Below, in pieces: positions 1-8,493 of a DNA stretch of 64,000 nt (position 1 is its first letter; each line of letters begins with the position of its first letter). A program made the translations under genes and the position numbers. The stretch is taken from positions 17,929 through 81,928 of the forward strand of contig NZ_QCZH01000017.1 in assembly GCF_003097655.1 (NCBI RefSeq), written 5' to 3'. The DNA is from Flavobacterium laiguense. Lineage in GTDB: Bacteria > Bacteroidota > Bacteroidia > Flavobacteriales > Flavobacteriaceae. Under the pieces are notes generated by a model, which saw only the letters and a program-made list of their open reading frames with translations, was not told the origin of the DNA and made no database searches.

Positions 1-377
1 ATACAACAAATCACTAATTCTCTACCTTTAGATTTTCCAACACCAGTACGGACAGCATCTTTAAGTTGAGTTTTTTCCATTACATCTTTCAATCGGTCTG
101 CATATTTTTTTGTGTCAACAAAATGCAAAGGATCTTTAGAGGTCATGTTTTTGTCTAATTCAACAAATTCATTGTTGTCAAACAAAATATCAAAATAGGC
201 TGCGCTTCCAATTCTAACGTGGAAACCATCTTCGGGACTTACAAATAGATTACGAGCCAATTCATCAGCATCAATAATTTTACCTGTAGGTGATTTGTAC
301 CAAAGACCTTTTGGGATGTCCATTTTGTCTTCAGTAGCCGTAGTAATTCCTTTTTCTTTTCTTTTAAACCAAGCCAT
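1..377 (-). CDS. accD: Acetyl-CoA carboxylase carboxyltransferase subunit beta, partial (C-terminus outside window)
   Basis: This is the N-terminal 125 residues of AccD, which with AccA transfers carboxyl groups from carboxybiotin to acetyl-CoA in the first step of fatty-acid synthesis. The start [11 protein letters not shown] and the stretch [11 protein letters not shown]...[15 protein letters not shown] align with the family. In the canonical family this part is a four-cysteine zinc ribbon (CPxC...CPxC). Here those positions read SPTG and SPED, so the zinc ligands are gone; this appears to be a lineage trait, not damage, because the frame and flanking residues are intact. It lies downstream of fbaA on the same strand. 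The gene runs off the left edge of the window. Confidence 0.93.
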   Translation of the reverse strand, partial: MAWFKRKEKGITTATEDKMDIPKGLWYKSPTGKIIDADELARNLFVSPEDGFHVRIGSAAYFDILFDNNEFVELDKNMTSKDPLHFVDTKKYADRLKDVMEKTQLKDAVRTGVGKSKGRELVICC

Positions 378-396
378 TTTTATTATTTTAGATCTA

Positions 397-443
397 AGAT
401 TTTAGATTTTAGATTTCCTCGTGAAATCTAAAATCTAAAATCT
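397..443. repeat. Perfect 20-bp hairpin built of GATTTTA repeats between fbaA and accD
   Basis: Arms 397-416 and 424-443 are exactly complementary with a 7-base loop (CCTCGTG). Each arm is an iteration of the unit AGATTTT. Related strings occur in other gaps of this window (near 30155-30185, 32233-32280, 41745-41810 and 58430-58715), so this is an interspersed AT-rich repeat. It could also attenuate readthrough from fbaA into accD. Confidence 0.8.
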
Positions 444-447
444 AAAA

Positions 448-1515
448 TTATAGTGTATTCACGTTATTTAAGTCAGCAAAAGCTTGCTCAAGTCTCGCAT
501 TGAAAGTAGCTTCACCTTCACGCAACCATTTTCTTGGGTCGTAATATTTTTTGTTAGGAACGTCTGATCCTTCTGGATTTCCGATTTGAGTTTTAAGGTA
601 GTCAATATTGTTAACCATAAAATCACGAACACCTTCCGTAAATGCAAATTGCAGGTCAGTATCGATGTTCATTTTTACAACACCATAACTAATTCCTTCT
701 CTGATTTCTTCCAATGTAGAACCTGATCCACCGTGGAAAACAAAATCAACAGGGTTTGGTCCAGTTTTGAATTTTTCTTGAACGTAATCTTGAGAATTTT
801 TTAAGATTTTTGGTGTCAATTTTACATTTCCTGGTTTGTAAACTCCATGTACATTTCCAAAAGCAGCTGCAATTGTAAATTTTGGGCTTATTTTAGATAA
901 TTCTTCGTAAGCATAAGCTACTTCATCAGGTTGTGTATATAATTTTGAGCTATCTACATCAGAGTTGTCCACACCGTCTTCTTCACCACCAGTGATTCCA
1001 AGTTCGATTTCTAAGGTCATTCCCATTTTGCTCATTCTTTCTAAATATCCTTTGCAGATTTCGATGTTTTCTTCGATTGGCTCTTCAGACAAATCAATCA
1101 TGTGTGAAGAGAACAATGGTTTTCCAGTTGCTGCAAAATGTACTTCAGAAGCATCTAATAATCCATCAATCCAAGGCAATAATTTTTTGGCACAGTGGTC
1201 AGTGTGTAGAATAACTGTTGCTCCGTAGGCTTCAGCCAAAGTATGAATGTGTTTTGCTCCTGCAATACCACCTGCAATAGCGGCTTTTTCTCCTGCATTA
1301 GAAAGTCCTTTTCCTGCATTAAATTGTGCTCCACCATTTGAAAATTGGATGATAACTGGTGCATTTAGTTTTGCAGCAGTTTCAAGAACTCCATTAATAG
1401 TGCCAGATCCAATAACATTTACAGCTGGAAGGGCAAAGCCTTTTTCTTTTGCATAATTGAAAATTTCCTGTACTTGATCGCCTGTAGCAACTCCTGGTTT
1501 AATATTGTGTGCCAT
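448..1515 (-). CDS. fbaA: Class II fructose-bisphosphate aldolase
   Basis: Cleaves fructose 1,6-bisphosphate to glyceraldehyde 3-phosphate and dihydroxyacetone phosphate in glycolysis, and does the reverse in gluconeogenesis; cytoplasmic and zinc-dependent. The 355-residue length matches the FbaA subclass (about 359 in E. coli). Visible family motifs are the zinc-binding LHTDHCAKK near residue 105, the glycine-rich FHGGSGS and the phosphate-binding NIDTDLQ. The start ATG follows a promoter-like TATTTTTG (minus strand, 1557-1564). It is followed by accD after the 397-443 hairpin, so the two may be co-transcribed. Confidence 0.97.
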   Translation of the reverse strand: MAHNIKPGVATGDQVQEIFNYAKEKGFALPAVNVIGSGTINGVLETAAKLNAPVIIQFSNGGAQFNAGKGLSNAGEKAAIAGGIAGAKHIHTLAEAYGATVILHTDHCAKKLLPWIDGLLDASEVHFAATGKPLFSSHMIDLSEEPIEENIEICKGYLERMSKMGMTLEIELGITGGEEDGVDNSDVDSSKLYTQPDEVAYAYEELSKISPKFTIAAAFGNVHGVYKPGNVKLTPKILKNSQDYVQEKFKTGPNPVDFVFHGGSGSTLEEIREGISYGVVKMNIDTDLQFAFTEGVRDFMVNNIDYLKTQIGNPEGSDVPNKKYYDPRKWLREGEATFNARLEQAFADLNNVNTL

Positions 1516-1579
1516 TGTAATTTCTTTTAGTTTTTTAGTTTTTAGATTATAATCTGCAAAAATAAGAATTAATTAGCAT

Positions 1580-4225
1580 TTAGAAAGGGTAATTGATGCC
1601 AAAATTAAAAACAGAGTTGGCAAAATTATATTGAGTGAACCATCTTTCTCCCATTTCATTAGCAGGATTGTAGGTTTTAAACCCAATATCGACTCGAACT
1701 ACAAAAAAACCGAAATCATATCGTATCCCAAAACCAGTACCTAAGGCTATCTTGCTTAAATCTTTTAAACCCGTAAATTTAGCTGGTTCAAAAGTGGTGC
1801 CGTCAAATACATTCCAAATGTTGCCTGCATCAGCAAATAAGGCGCCATTAAATTTACCTCCAATTAAGAATCGGTATTCTCCACTGATTGCGATTTTTAA
1901 ATTGGCTTCATTAAAGTTGTTTGTAGACGGGCTGCTTCCAGGGCCTAAGCGATAGGGTTGCCATGCTCTATTGTCATTAGATCCTCCTGCATAATAACTT
2001 TTAGTAAATGGAATAAAATTTGAATTCCCATAAGGGATCGCAATTCCAAAAAAGGTTCTCATGGCAAAAACTGTGTTTTTCTTGATATCCCAATACTTGA
2101 CAAAGTCAAATTCAGTCTTTAGATATTCCGAATACTCTAAATTGAAAATTTCGTAATTTCCACTTGAGTTTTTAGGTAAATTTCCAATGCTTGAAATAGC
2201 AGATAATAGTGTCCCTGCAGACTCAATTTTTGTTCTAAACATGTAGAAATCATTGTCTTGCAGATCTTTTTTGGTTGTTTTTGTGAAGACAATATTGGTG
2301 GCCATAATAAAATCATTATCGGTAAGTCTAACTCTTTGTTGTTCAATGCTGTTTACATTTTGGTAATCTTCATCATTTGGTTTCAAAGAGGTCTTGCCCG
2401 ATAGTACATCATTTGTAAAACCAGTTGTTCCACTTTCTATAATTAAATCACCGCTTGTGTCAAAATAAGTAGGGTCTGTAACTATACTAGGGTCTTTTGC
2501 TATTTCATTTAGTGCATCATACGAAGATTCATATACATTATAATAATTTTCAGGATTAAGATTGTTTACAAACTGAACATTAAAAAGATCGAAACGGGTT
2601 GTGTTATTTTTTTTTGGAGTCCAACTGTACGAATAAACGGCGCTAACGTTTTCTTTATCTAAGCCGATATTGGTTTGCTTTGAAAGACCTATACTCATTA
2701 TAGTAGAGGGAATCATGCTTTTGGGGATGATTTTTTCTGTTTTAAAAGGAAATAAAATCCGCGGAAAGTTAAGTTTTGCATCCACACCGAATTCTGAGAC
2801 ATTAAAAAAACTGTCTCCTGGATCTGCTATATCATTGGATGCACCGATATTTCCCCGTGCTGAAAGTTCCAATGTTTCGGCTCCATTAAAAACATTTCTA
2901 ACGGTTTCTGTAATACTTCCGGTAATACCAAAATCTTCAATATTAGAATGGGTTAAATCTAAAGTATAGCCAAAGCTGTATTTTTTACGGGGTGTTAAAT
3001 AAATTTTGGCAATCAAAGACTGTGCTGTACTGTCTCTTTTATCCAATTCATATTGGATGGTGGGGTAATTAAAAATTTTAAGATTGTTTAAATAACGTGT
3101 CGATAAAACGGTTTTAGAATCAGCAAATAGACCTCCTTTTACAATAAAAACAGCATCGGTTATGGCGTGTGGGGTGTATTTTATTTTATCAAAGGCATAC
3201 AAATTCATGTTGTTATAGGTGACACTATCTTTTATTTTAGAATTGTGATTTGAGCTTTTATAGTCTGTATAAATGTTGATGTCGCTAATTTTGTATAGTT
3301 TAAATGGTTCTGTTTTTGTAGAATCATTCTCTAGATATAAATAATTACCGATACTTAAATTGATGTTTGCTTTATTCTTTTTATTGATAGTGTCAATGTC
3401 AAAAGTTACATAATTAGGTTGAAAGCGATAGGCACCATTGTTTCTGAAAAGGGCACTTATTCGATCTTTTTCACTTTCGAAATCTTCTGTTTTGTATTGG
3501 TTCCCAGATATAATTAATGATTTCTTTGTTTTGTAAATGGAATCCAATACGGGGGTTGAAATTGTAGCTGTTATGGTGTCTAAGAAAAATGGATTTCCTG
3601 TTGTGACATCATACTTTATTTTGGCTTTTTTGGGACTTAGAGAGTCTAGCTTGTATGTGGCTTTAACATTGAAGTAGCCATTATTGAAATAATGACTTTT
3701 AAGACGAATTAACGATTTTCTAGATTTTGAAGTGTCAGCAATAACTGGTGCTTCTCCTGTTTCTTTCAAAAAAGAGTGTATTCCATGGTGCCAAAATGAT
3801 TTGCGAAGTCTTCCTATTTGTTTCTCGGAGAGCCATTTTACTTCTCTTTTGTGTTTTTTTTCTTTGTTTTGATATTTCAGATTGAATGTTGAATCCGGAT
3901 TGGGATTGGCTAAATTGTAGATATTTAATTGAAATGGATAGCCAAATAAAGGACGGCTATTTGGTTGTTGGTACAATTGGTCGTATACATCCTGATTCTT
4001 TATTAATTTGTCATTTTGAATGATTTCATTTTTTACAAGAAGCTGTTTTCTGGCGGGAACTCTCTTTTCTGAATTACAAGCCAAAATTAATATTGAAATT
4101 AGGATAAATGCTGCTATTTTTGTAAAATTCTTTTTCTTCTGAAAAAGTAAGGATTGCCCAAGATTATCATCCCGAAAATTGTCGGGACTTTTTTTTATTG
4201 TATCGGATGATTTTTTTTTGGGCAT
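1580..4225 (-). CDS. TamA/BamA-like (Omp85 superfamily) outer-membrane assembly protein, lipoprotein-type signal
   Basis: A large outer-membrane protein: N-terminal region with POTRA-like segments (for example TYKLDSLSPKKAKIKYDVTTGNPFFLD) and a C-terminal beta-barrel ending ...FNFGINYPF with a terminal aromatic residue, as in the Omp85/bacterial surface antigen family. The role inferred from the family is outer-membrane protein insertion or translocation. A lipoprotein signal is visible (NFTKIAAFILISILILAC, Cys50), but it sits behind an unusual 30-residue hydrophilic lead from the first ATG; the signal would normally start near residue 30, where no ATG exists. That lead is encoded across a palindrome (4170-4187), so the original start may have been disturbed. 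Divergent from the methyltransferase gene. Confidence 0.85.
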   Translation of the reverse strand: MPKKKSSDTIKKSPDNFRDDNLGQSLLFQKKKNFTKIAAFILISILILACNSEKRVPARKQLLVKNEIIQNDKLIKNQDVYDQLYQQPNSRPLFGYPFQLNIYNLANPNPDSTFNLKYQNKEKKHKREVKWLSEKQIGRLRKSFWHHGIHSFLKETGEAPVIADTSKSRKSLIRLKSHYFNNGYFNVKATYKLDSLSPKKAKIKYDVTTGNPFFLDTITATISTPVLDSIYKTKKSLIISGNQYKTEDFESEKDRISALFRNNGAYRFQPNYVTFDIDTINKKNKANINLSIGNYLYLENDSTKTEPFKLYKISDINIYTDYKSSNHNSKIKDSVTYNNMNLYAFDKIKYTPHAITDAVFIVKGGLFADSKTVLSTRYLNNLKIFNYPTIQYELDKRDSTAQSLIAKIYLTPRKKYSFGYTLDLTHSNIEDFGITGSITETVRNVFNGAETLELSARGNIGASNDIADPGDSFFNVSEFGVDAKLNFPRILFPFKTEKIIPKSMIPSTIMSIGLSKQTNIGLDKENVSAVYSYSWTPKKNNTTRFDLFNVQFVNNLNPENYYNVYESSYDALNEIAKDPSIVTDPTYFDTSGDLIIESGTTGFTNDVLSGKTSLKPNDEDYQNVNSIEQQRVRLTDNDFIMATNIVFTKTTKKDLQDNDFYMFRTKIESAGTLLSAISSIGNLPKNSSGNYEIFNLEYSEYLKTEFDFVKYWDIKKNTVFAMRTFFGIAIPYGNSNFIPFTKSYYAGGSNDNRAWQPYRLGPGSSPSTNNFNEANLKIAISGEYRFLIGGKFNGALFADAGNIWNVFDGTTFEPAKFTGLKDLSKIALGTGFGIRYDFGFFVVRVDIGFKTYNPANEMGERWFTQYNFANSVFNFGINYPF
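4170..4187. repeat. Short palindrome TCCCGAAAATTGTCGGGA (family C) inside the 5' end of the Omp85-like gene
   Basis: One of five copies of a TCCCGAtannTaTCGGGA palindrome in this window (others at 16030, 30137, 36935 and 56238). It falls within codons 13-19 of the downstream reading frame and encodes part of the atypical hydrophilic leader ahead of the lipoprotein signal. Confidence 0.75.
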
Positions 4226-4274
4226 GCGGGCTTTGATTGTTATAAAATTTTTAATTCAAAAGTACATTTTTTTT

Positions 4275-4997
4275 ATGCTTAGTAAAAACCAAATAAAGCT
4301 TATCTCGAGTTTGCAACAAAAAAAACATCGTTTTGCCAATCAGTTGTTTTTTGCCGAGGGCGTAAAAGTAATTCAAGAATTAGTAAAATCAAATTTTGAA
4401 TTGGAACATCTTTATACAACAAAGTCGGATTTTGATGAAATAGCAGCAGCCAAGAAAACAATTATTTCCGAAAGTGATTTGAATAAAATTAGCGCATTAG
4501 CTACTCCTAATACTTGTTTAGCCGTATTTAAAATTCCTTTAGAAAAAAAGATTATTGATTCTGGTTTGATAGTGGCGCTAGATTCTATTAGAGATCCAGG
4601 GAATTTGGGCACTATTTTAAGATTATGTGATTGGTTTGGAGTTAAGCAGCTGTTGTGCTCCAAAGAAACGGTTGACATTTACAATCCAAAAGTGGTTCAG
4701 GCTACGATGGGATCTATTGCTAGAGTAAACGTAAATTATGTCGATTTGAATGATTTTATATCCAAAACTAAGTTGCCCGTTTTTGGAACATTTATGGATG
4801 GGGATACTATCTATAAAACAGATTTGCCTCAAGATGGAATCATAATAATGGGTAATGAAGCCAATGGAATTTCAGCAGAGTTGGAGAATTTGATTCAAAA
4901 AAGACTAACCATTCCTCGTTTTGGGGATCTTCAAGAAACCGAAAGCTTAAATGTGGCTACCGCAACCGCAATAATTTTAAGTGAATTTAGAAGGTAA
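4275..4997 (+). CDS. SPOUT/TrmH-family RNA 2'-O-methyltransferase
   Basis: A 240-residue RNA ribose methyltransferase of the SpoU/TrmH type, using S-adenosylmethionine. The N-terminal part resembles the SpoU substrate-binding domain (RFANQLFFAEGVKVIQEL). The C-terminal SPOUT knot shows its three motifs: LDSIRDPGNLGTILR, IIMGNEANGIS and IPRFGDLQETESLNVATA. The start MLSKNQIKLISS at 4275 is preferred over an upstream in-frame ATG, which would add a non-homologous leader overlapping the divergent gene. The exact target (23S rRNA or tRNA) cannot be told from sequence. Confidence 0.93.
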   Translation: MLSKNQIKLISSLQQKKHRFANQLFFAEGVKVIQELVKSNFELEHLYTTKSDFDEIAAAKKTIISESDLNKISALATPNTCLAVFKIPLEKKIIDSGLIVALDSIRDPGNLGTILRLCDWFGVKQLLCSKETVDIYNPKVVQATMGSIARVNVNYVDLNDFISKTKLPVFGTFMDGDTIYKTDLPQDGIIIMGNEANGISAELENLIQKRLTIPRFGDLQETESLNVATATAIILSEFRR

Positions 4998-5027
4998 AAT
5001 TAAACTTGGGAGCACTTAATGAAATTT

Positions 5028-5732
5028 TTAATGGAAAGTAAAATTAATTAAAACCGCTCTGGATTTCATAGACTCAATATTGCCTGTCCATGGGCTATTT
5101 GGGTCTTTGTCGCGTATTAATTCGTCTGAGATTCCAAATGAACCTCTTATGGATGGTGAAAATATGAAATATTCTGAAAATATATCAATTCCAAAGCCCA
5201 ATTCATAATTCGTAGTCCACGATTTCATCCTAAATCGATTCTCAAGATTGTCTTCCAAAGATTTTGAATTACTGGATAGATTTAAGTTTGCAGATACACC
5301 TCCCAGTAAATAAGGGCGTATATTTCCGGTTCTAAGGGACGAGAATTTTAACAATAAAGGAAAATGGATATAAGTACCGTTTACTTCCCTAAGGGCATCT
5401 TTTTCGGAAGCAAAATTAGGATAATGTAAAATTTTACTGGAATAGTAGAGACCGGGTTCAAAACGTAAGTTTAAATACTCCTGTAGTCTAACATCCGCAA
5501 CTATACCAACATTGAAACCTGTTGAATTGTCTACTTGAATATCAGGTCCTACTGTTTTATAGTCAATTTTTAAATCATAAGAGTTGAAGCCCAGATAAAA
5601 GCCAAAGTAAATTCGGTGTTTTTGCCAGGTTTCTAAATTTATAATGGGATCCTTGCTAAAAATTCCTTTTGAATTTTGGGCGTTTCCATTTAAGGCAAAA
5701 ACTATCAAAACAAGTGCAATTATTTTTTTCAT
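5028..5732 (-). CDS. porT: PorT/SprT-like outer-membrane beta-barrel protein (type IX secretion)
   Basis: A 234-residue protein with a cleavable signal peptide (MKKIIALVLIVFALNGNAQ) followed by alternating beta strands and a C-terminal aromatic end (VLINFTFH), as in the PorT family. In Porphyromonas PorT and in Flavobacterium SprT this family is needed for type IX secretion, and in gliding species for delivery of motility adhesins. Its place next to ubiE matches the flavobacterial gene order as I remember it. The function is inferred from family and context. Confidence 0.82.
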   Translation of the reverse strand: MKKIIALVLIVFALNGNAQNSKGIFSKDPIINLETWQKHRIYFGFYLGFNSYDLKIDYKTVGPDIQVDNSTGFNVGIVADVRLQEYLNLRFEPGLYYSSKILHYPNFASEKDALREVNGTYIHFPLLLKFSSLRTGNIRPYLLGGVSANLNLSSNSKSLEDNLENRFRMKSWTTNYELGFGIDIFSEYFIFSPSIRGSFGISDELIRDKDPNSPWTGNIESMKSRAVLINFTFH

Positions 5733-5756
5733 ATTTACGCTGAATGTTTTTCAGTA

Positions 5757-6488
5757 TTATTTTTTGGAGGCTGAGTAAATGGTTGCAACTCCAAATGTTT
5801 GAGGCATAGCTACAACATCTATAAACCCCGTTTTTCGTAAAATATTGTTTAATGCTTCTCCATAAGGAAAAGAAGCGGCAGATTCTGATAGATAGCCATA
5901 AGCAACTTCATCTTTTGAAAATAATTTTCCAATGATTGGTAATATATTGTTGCTGTAAAATTTATAGCCTTGTTTGTATGGTGTTTTTTCTGGAACAGAG
6001 GTTTCTAAAATAACGAAAATCCCACCTGGTTTTAGAACTCTTAAAATTTCAGAGAGCCCTTTTTCTAGGTGTTCAAAATTTCTTACGCCAAAAGCAACGG
6101 TTATGGCGTCAAAAAAATGATCTTCAAAAGGCATGTTTTCAGAATCACCTAAAACCATTTCGATTGTTTTGGAAAGATTTTTATCGGCAATTTTTTTTGA
6201 ACCTATTTCAAGCATTCCTGCGGAAATGTCTAATCCAATGATTTTTTTTGCATTTGTTTTAGCCATCAAAATAGCCAAATCTCCTGTTCCTGTAGCAATA
6301 TCCAAAATGTTTTCGGGATTGGTTTTGGCAACCAACTGCAAAACTTTTTTTCTCCATTTAACATCTATACCAAACGAAATGACACGGTTTAGATTGTCAT
6401 AGTTTCCAGAAATGGTATCGAACATTTTTGCAACTTGTTCTTTTTTACTAAGAGAGGAGTCTTTATAGGGTGTGATTTCTTTTGGCAT
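5757..6488 (-). CDS. ubiE: Demethylmenaquinone methyltransferase (UbiE/MenG)
   Basis: Carries out the last C-methylation of menaquinone biosynthesis with S-adenosylmethionine. The 243-residue protein contains the SAM-binding motif [13 protein letters not shown], the [10 protein letters not shown] motif and the UbiE signature RVLKPGG. I chose the ATG giving [12 protein letters not shown]; an in-frame ATG 27 nt upstream would add a non-homologous [18 protein letters not shown] box (minus strand, 6503-6510) lies only about 15 bases from the ATG, so the mRNA leader would be very short if that box is used. porT follows after 24 nt, suggesting co-transcription. Confidence 0.96.
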   Translation of the reverse strand: MPKEITPYKDSSLSKKEQVAKMFDTISGNYDNLNRVISFGIDVKWRKKVLQLVAKTNPENILDIATGTGDLAILMAKTNAKKIIGLDISAGMLEIGSKKIADKNLSKTIEMVLGDSENMPFEDHFFDAITVAFGVRNFEHLEKGLSEILRVLKPGGIFVILETSVPEKTPYKQGYKFYSNNILPIIGKLFSKDEVAYGYLSESAASFPYGEALNNILRKTGFIDVVAMPQTFGVATIYSASKK

Positions 6489-6701
6489 TTTTTTAATTTG
6501 TACAAATATAAACAAACTGTATAAACTATAAATACGTTTTTTGAAATGGGTGAAATTTATTTCAAATTGTTGTTTTGTGTGATATTACTTAATTAAAGCC
6601 CAATTATGGATGAAAAATAAATGAAATATCACTAAAAGTGGGTATTGTGGTTCCTGTTTTTATTACAGAAGTTTGTACCATGAAATTTTAATATTTATTG
6701 A

Positions 6702-7019
6702 ATGGTTAAGAGGGAAGTAATGACCCAAATCAAATGGATGCTTCTTGCGCTATTTATCTCATTTGTTCTTGTATTTTTTTTTGAAGGTACTGTCAGTAAT
6801 GGCTGTATTGTTTTAAAAGCGCAAAACACGTTCTTAGGATTAAATTTGTTTTTGGAAATTTTAATTTTCTTTGCCTTTAGTATCTTTGTGGTATTTGGTA
6901 CTAAAGGTTTTTTTGAGTTGTACTCTCAAAAAACATCAAATAACATTGTCTTCGTTTCTGGAGTAATAATGATATTTGTGATTTGTATATTATGTTATCA
7001 AATTTTATTACAAGAGTAG
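6702..7019 (+). CDS. Small membrane protein of unknown function
   Basis: A 105-residue protein with three predicted hydrophobic segments (about residues 11-27, 47-66 and 80-101) and basic residues before the first. No family was recognised. A second in-frame ATG (MTQIKWM, 6720) is an equally good start. An intrinsic terminator follows directly, which supports a real transcription unit. Confidence 0.6.
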   Translation: MVKREVMTQIKWMLLALFISFVLVFFFEGTVSNGCIVLKAQNTFLGLNLFLEILIFFAFSIFVVFGTKGFFELYSQKTSNNIVFVSGVIMIFVICILCYQILLQE

Positions 7020-7045
7020 GTCATTCCTCTAATCGTTTAAATGAA

Positions 7046-7073
7046 AAACATCCCAATTGGGATGTTTTTTTTT
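7046..7073 (+). terminator. Intrinsic terminator after the small membrane protein
   Basis: The stem AAACATCCCAA/TTGGGATGTTT is followed by a run of nine T. The reverse complement also has A/T-rich flanks, so it may serve folA on the other strand as well. Confidence 0.85.
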
Positions 7074-7554
7074 ATTTTTTGATGTAAGTTTGATAAGTAT
7101 ATTCATAAAGATGTTTATCGTCTATTGGGTTAAATTCACTAAAAATTTCTCGCCAATTATCAGGGTTTATTTCTGGGAAAAAAGCATCGGCCTCAAAATT
7201 ATGATGAACTCTTGTAATTTCTAGCTTGTCTGCATAAGGAAGCCCCAAATTATATATTTCTCCTCCGCCAATAATAAATGAAGTTTCGTTTTTTGGACAA
7301 ATAGCGATTGCTTTTTCTATGCTATTAACTACAATACAACCTTCTGGTTGGTAGTTTTCTTGTCTTGTGATTACCACGTGAGTTCTATTGGGAAGAGGTT
7401 TCGGAAAGCTTTCAAATGTTTTTCTCCCCATTATAATATAGTGACCTGTAGTTAATGATTTAAATCTTTTAAAGTCATTGGGAAGATGCCAAACCAGTTC
7501 ATTGTTTTTTCCGAGTGCATCGTTTTCTGCAACAGCAGCAATCATAATTATCAT
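7072..7554 (-). CDS. folA: Dihydrofolate reductase
   Basis: Reduces dihydrofolate to tetrahydrofolate with NADPH, regenerating the cofactor oxidised by ThyA (encoded 1 kb away). The 160-residue protein shows the family landmarks AAVAENDALGKNNELVWHLPNDFKRFK, IIMGRKTFESFPKPLPNR and FIIGGGEIY. The start chosen gives MIIMIAAV; a longer in-frame start would overlap the preceding gene. The upstream 2TM gene stops at 7556, one base before this ATG, which suggests translational coupling. Confidence 0.95.
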   Translation of the reverse strand: MIIMIAAVAENDALGKNNELVWHLPNDFKRFKSLTTGHYIIMGRKTFESFPKPLPNRTHVVITRQENYQPEGCIVVNSIEKAIAICPKNETSFIIGGGEIYNLGLPYADKLEITRVHHNFEADAFFPEINPDNWREIFSEFNPIDDKHLYEYTYQTYIKK

Positions 7555-7555
7555 A

Positions 7556-7915
7556 CTAGGGGATTTTATTTGAATTATTTTCTTCAATTTTAGATTGCAA
7601 TTGGGCTATTTTTTTTTGCTGTAAAGCTACAAGTCTGTCGATCTGATCTCTTTCCCAATATTTGTTCATAAAACGATCGGTAATGAATACTTTTATAAAA
7701 TGTAATATAAAAAGGAATAGCCATACGATAATAATCCATGTAGACCAGTTTGTATCTATACCAATATCGAAAAATCGATGAGCGGTGAATAAAAAGATGC
7801 TAATCAAAGTAAAGAGAACAAAATGGTAATAGAGCCTTTTCTTTTGTCTTAGGCGTCTTCTGGCGTATTCATATTGCTCGTGTAATTCTTTTTCCATGGT
7901 ATAAATTTTGTCCAT
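7556..7915 (-). CDS. 2TM domain-containing membrane protein
   Basis: A 119-residue protein with a basic N-terminus (YARRRLRQKKRLYYH), two transmembrane helices (about 31-48 and 58-76) and a C-terminal coiled-coil-like tail (DQIDRLVALQQKKIAQLQSKIEE). This is the layout of the small flavobacterial 2TM domain family; no biochemical role is known to me. It abuts folA. Confidence 0.82.
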   Translation of the reverse strand: MDKIYTMEKELHEQYEYARRRLRQKKRLYYHFVLFTLISIFLFTAHRFFDIGIDTNWSTWIIIVWLFLFILHFIKVFITDRFMNKYWERDQIDRLVALQQKKIAQLQSKIEENNSNKIP

Positions 7916-8130
7916 AAAGATAAAATATATTTTTTAAAGACACTATTCTGATTATTGAATATTAATGAGAAATCGTTTTCTTATTTTGGAATCAAAAAAT
8001 TATTGGAGCTATTTTCTTAAAAGAATAAAAAAGAATGCTTTTTCTTGTTATTACATCAATTCTGTATAGGCCAGATTGTAATGTCGAATTATTTTATTTA
8101 CTTTGGTATAATCTTAAAAACTAAATAGTT

Positions 8131-8427
8131 ATGTCTATAAAGAAACAATTTGTAAAAACAAAGCCAGTTTGTAAAGTTACTTTTTCAGTTGAAGCTAAAA
8201 CGGCTAATGAAGCTTCTGTTGTTGGGGATTTTAATAACTGGAGTTTAGAAGAGGGAGCTTTAAGTAAATTGAAAAATGGTACTTTCAAAGCTACTTTTGA
8301 TTTAAATAAAGATGCTGTTTATGAATTTAAATATGTCATAGATGGCGTGTTTGTAAATGAACCAGAAGCCGATTCATTCAAGTGGAATGATTACGCAGGT
8401 GCAGAGAACAGTGTATTAGCAATATAA
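8131..8427 (+). CDS. Glycogen-binding/isoamylase-N-terminal-like (CBM48, E-set) single-domain protein
   Basis: A 98-residue protein consisting of one early-set immunoglobulin-like domain. The segment VTFSVEAKTANEASVVGDFNNW matches the N-terminus of CBM48/AMPK-beta glycogen-binding domains, and YEFKYVIDGVFVNEPEADSF the C-terminal strands. No catalytic domain is attached, so it probably binds a glucan or a partner protein. It is flanked by its own terminator and has no operon partner. Confidence 0.85.
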   Translation: MSIKKQFVKTKPVCKVTFSVEAKTANEASVVGDFNNWSLEEGALSKLKNGTFKATFDLNKDAVYEFKYVIDGVFVNEPEADSFKWNDYAGAENSVLAI

Positions 8428-8434
8428 TCCCAAT

Positions 8435-8467
8435 AAAAAATTCCGCTTGTTGAAAGCGGAATTTTTT
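8435..8467 (+). terminator. Intrinsic terminator between the CBM48-like gene and thyA (convergent)
   Basis: AAAATTCCGCTT/AAGCGGAATTTT stem with A- and T-runs on either side, so it can act in both directions for two convergent genes. Confidence 0.88.
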
Positions 8468-8493
8468 ATAAATCAGATTGGTGTTTTGTTTAT

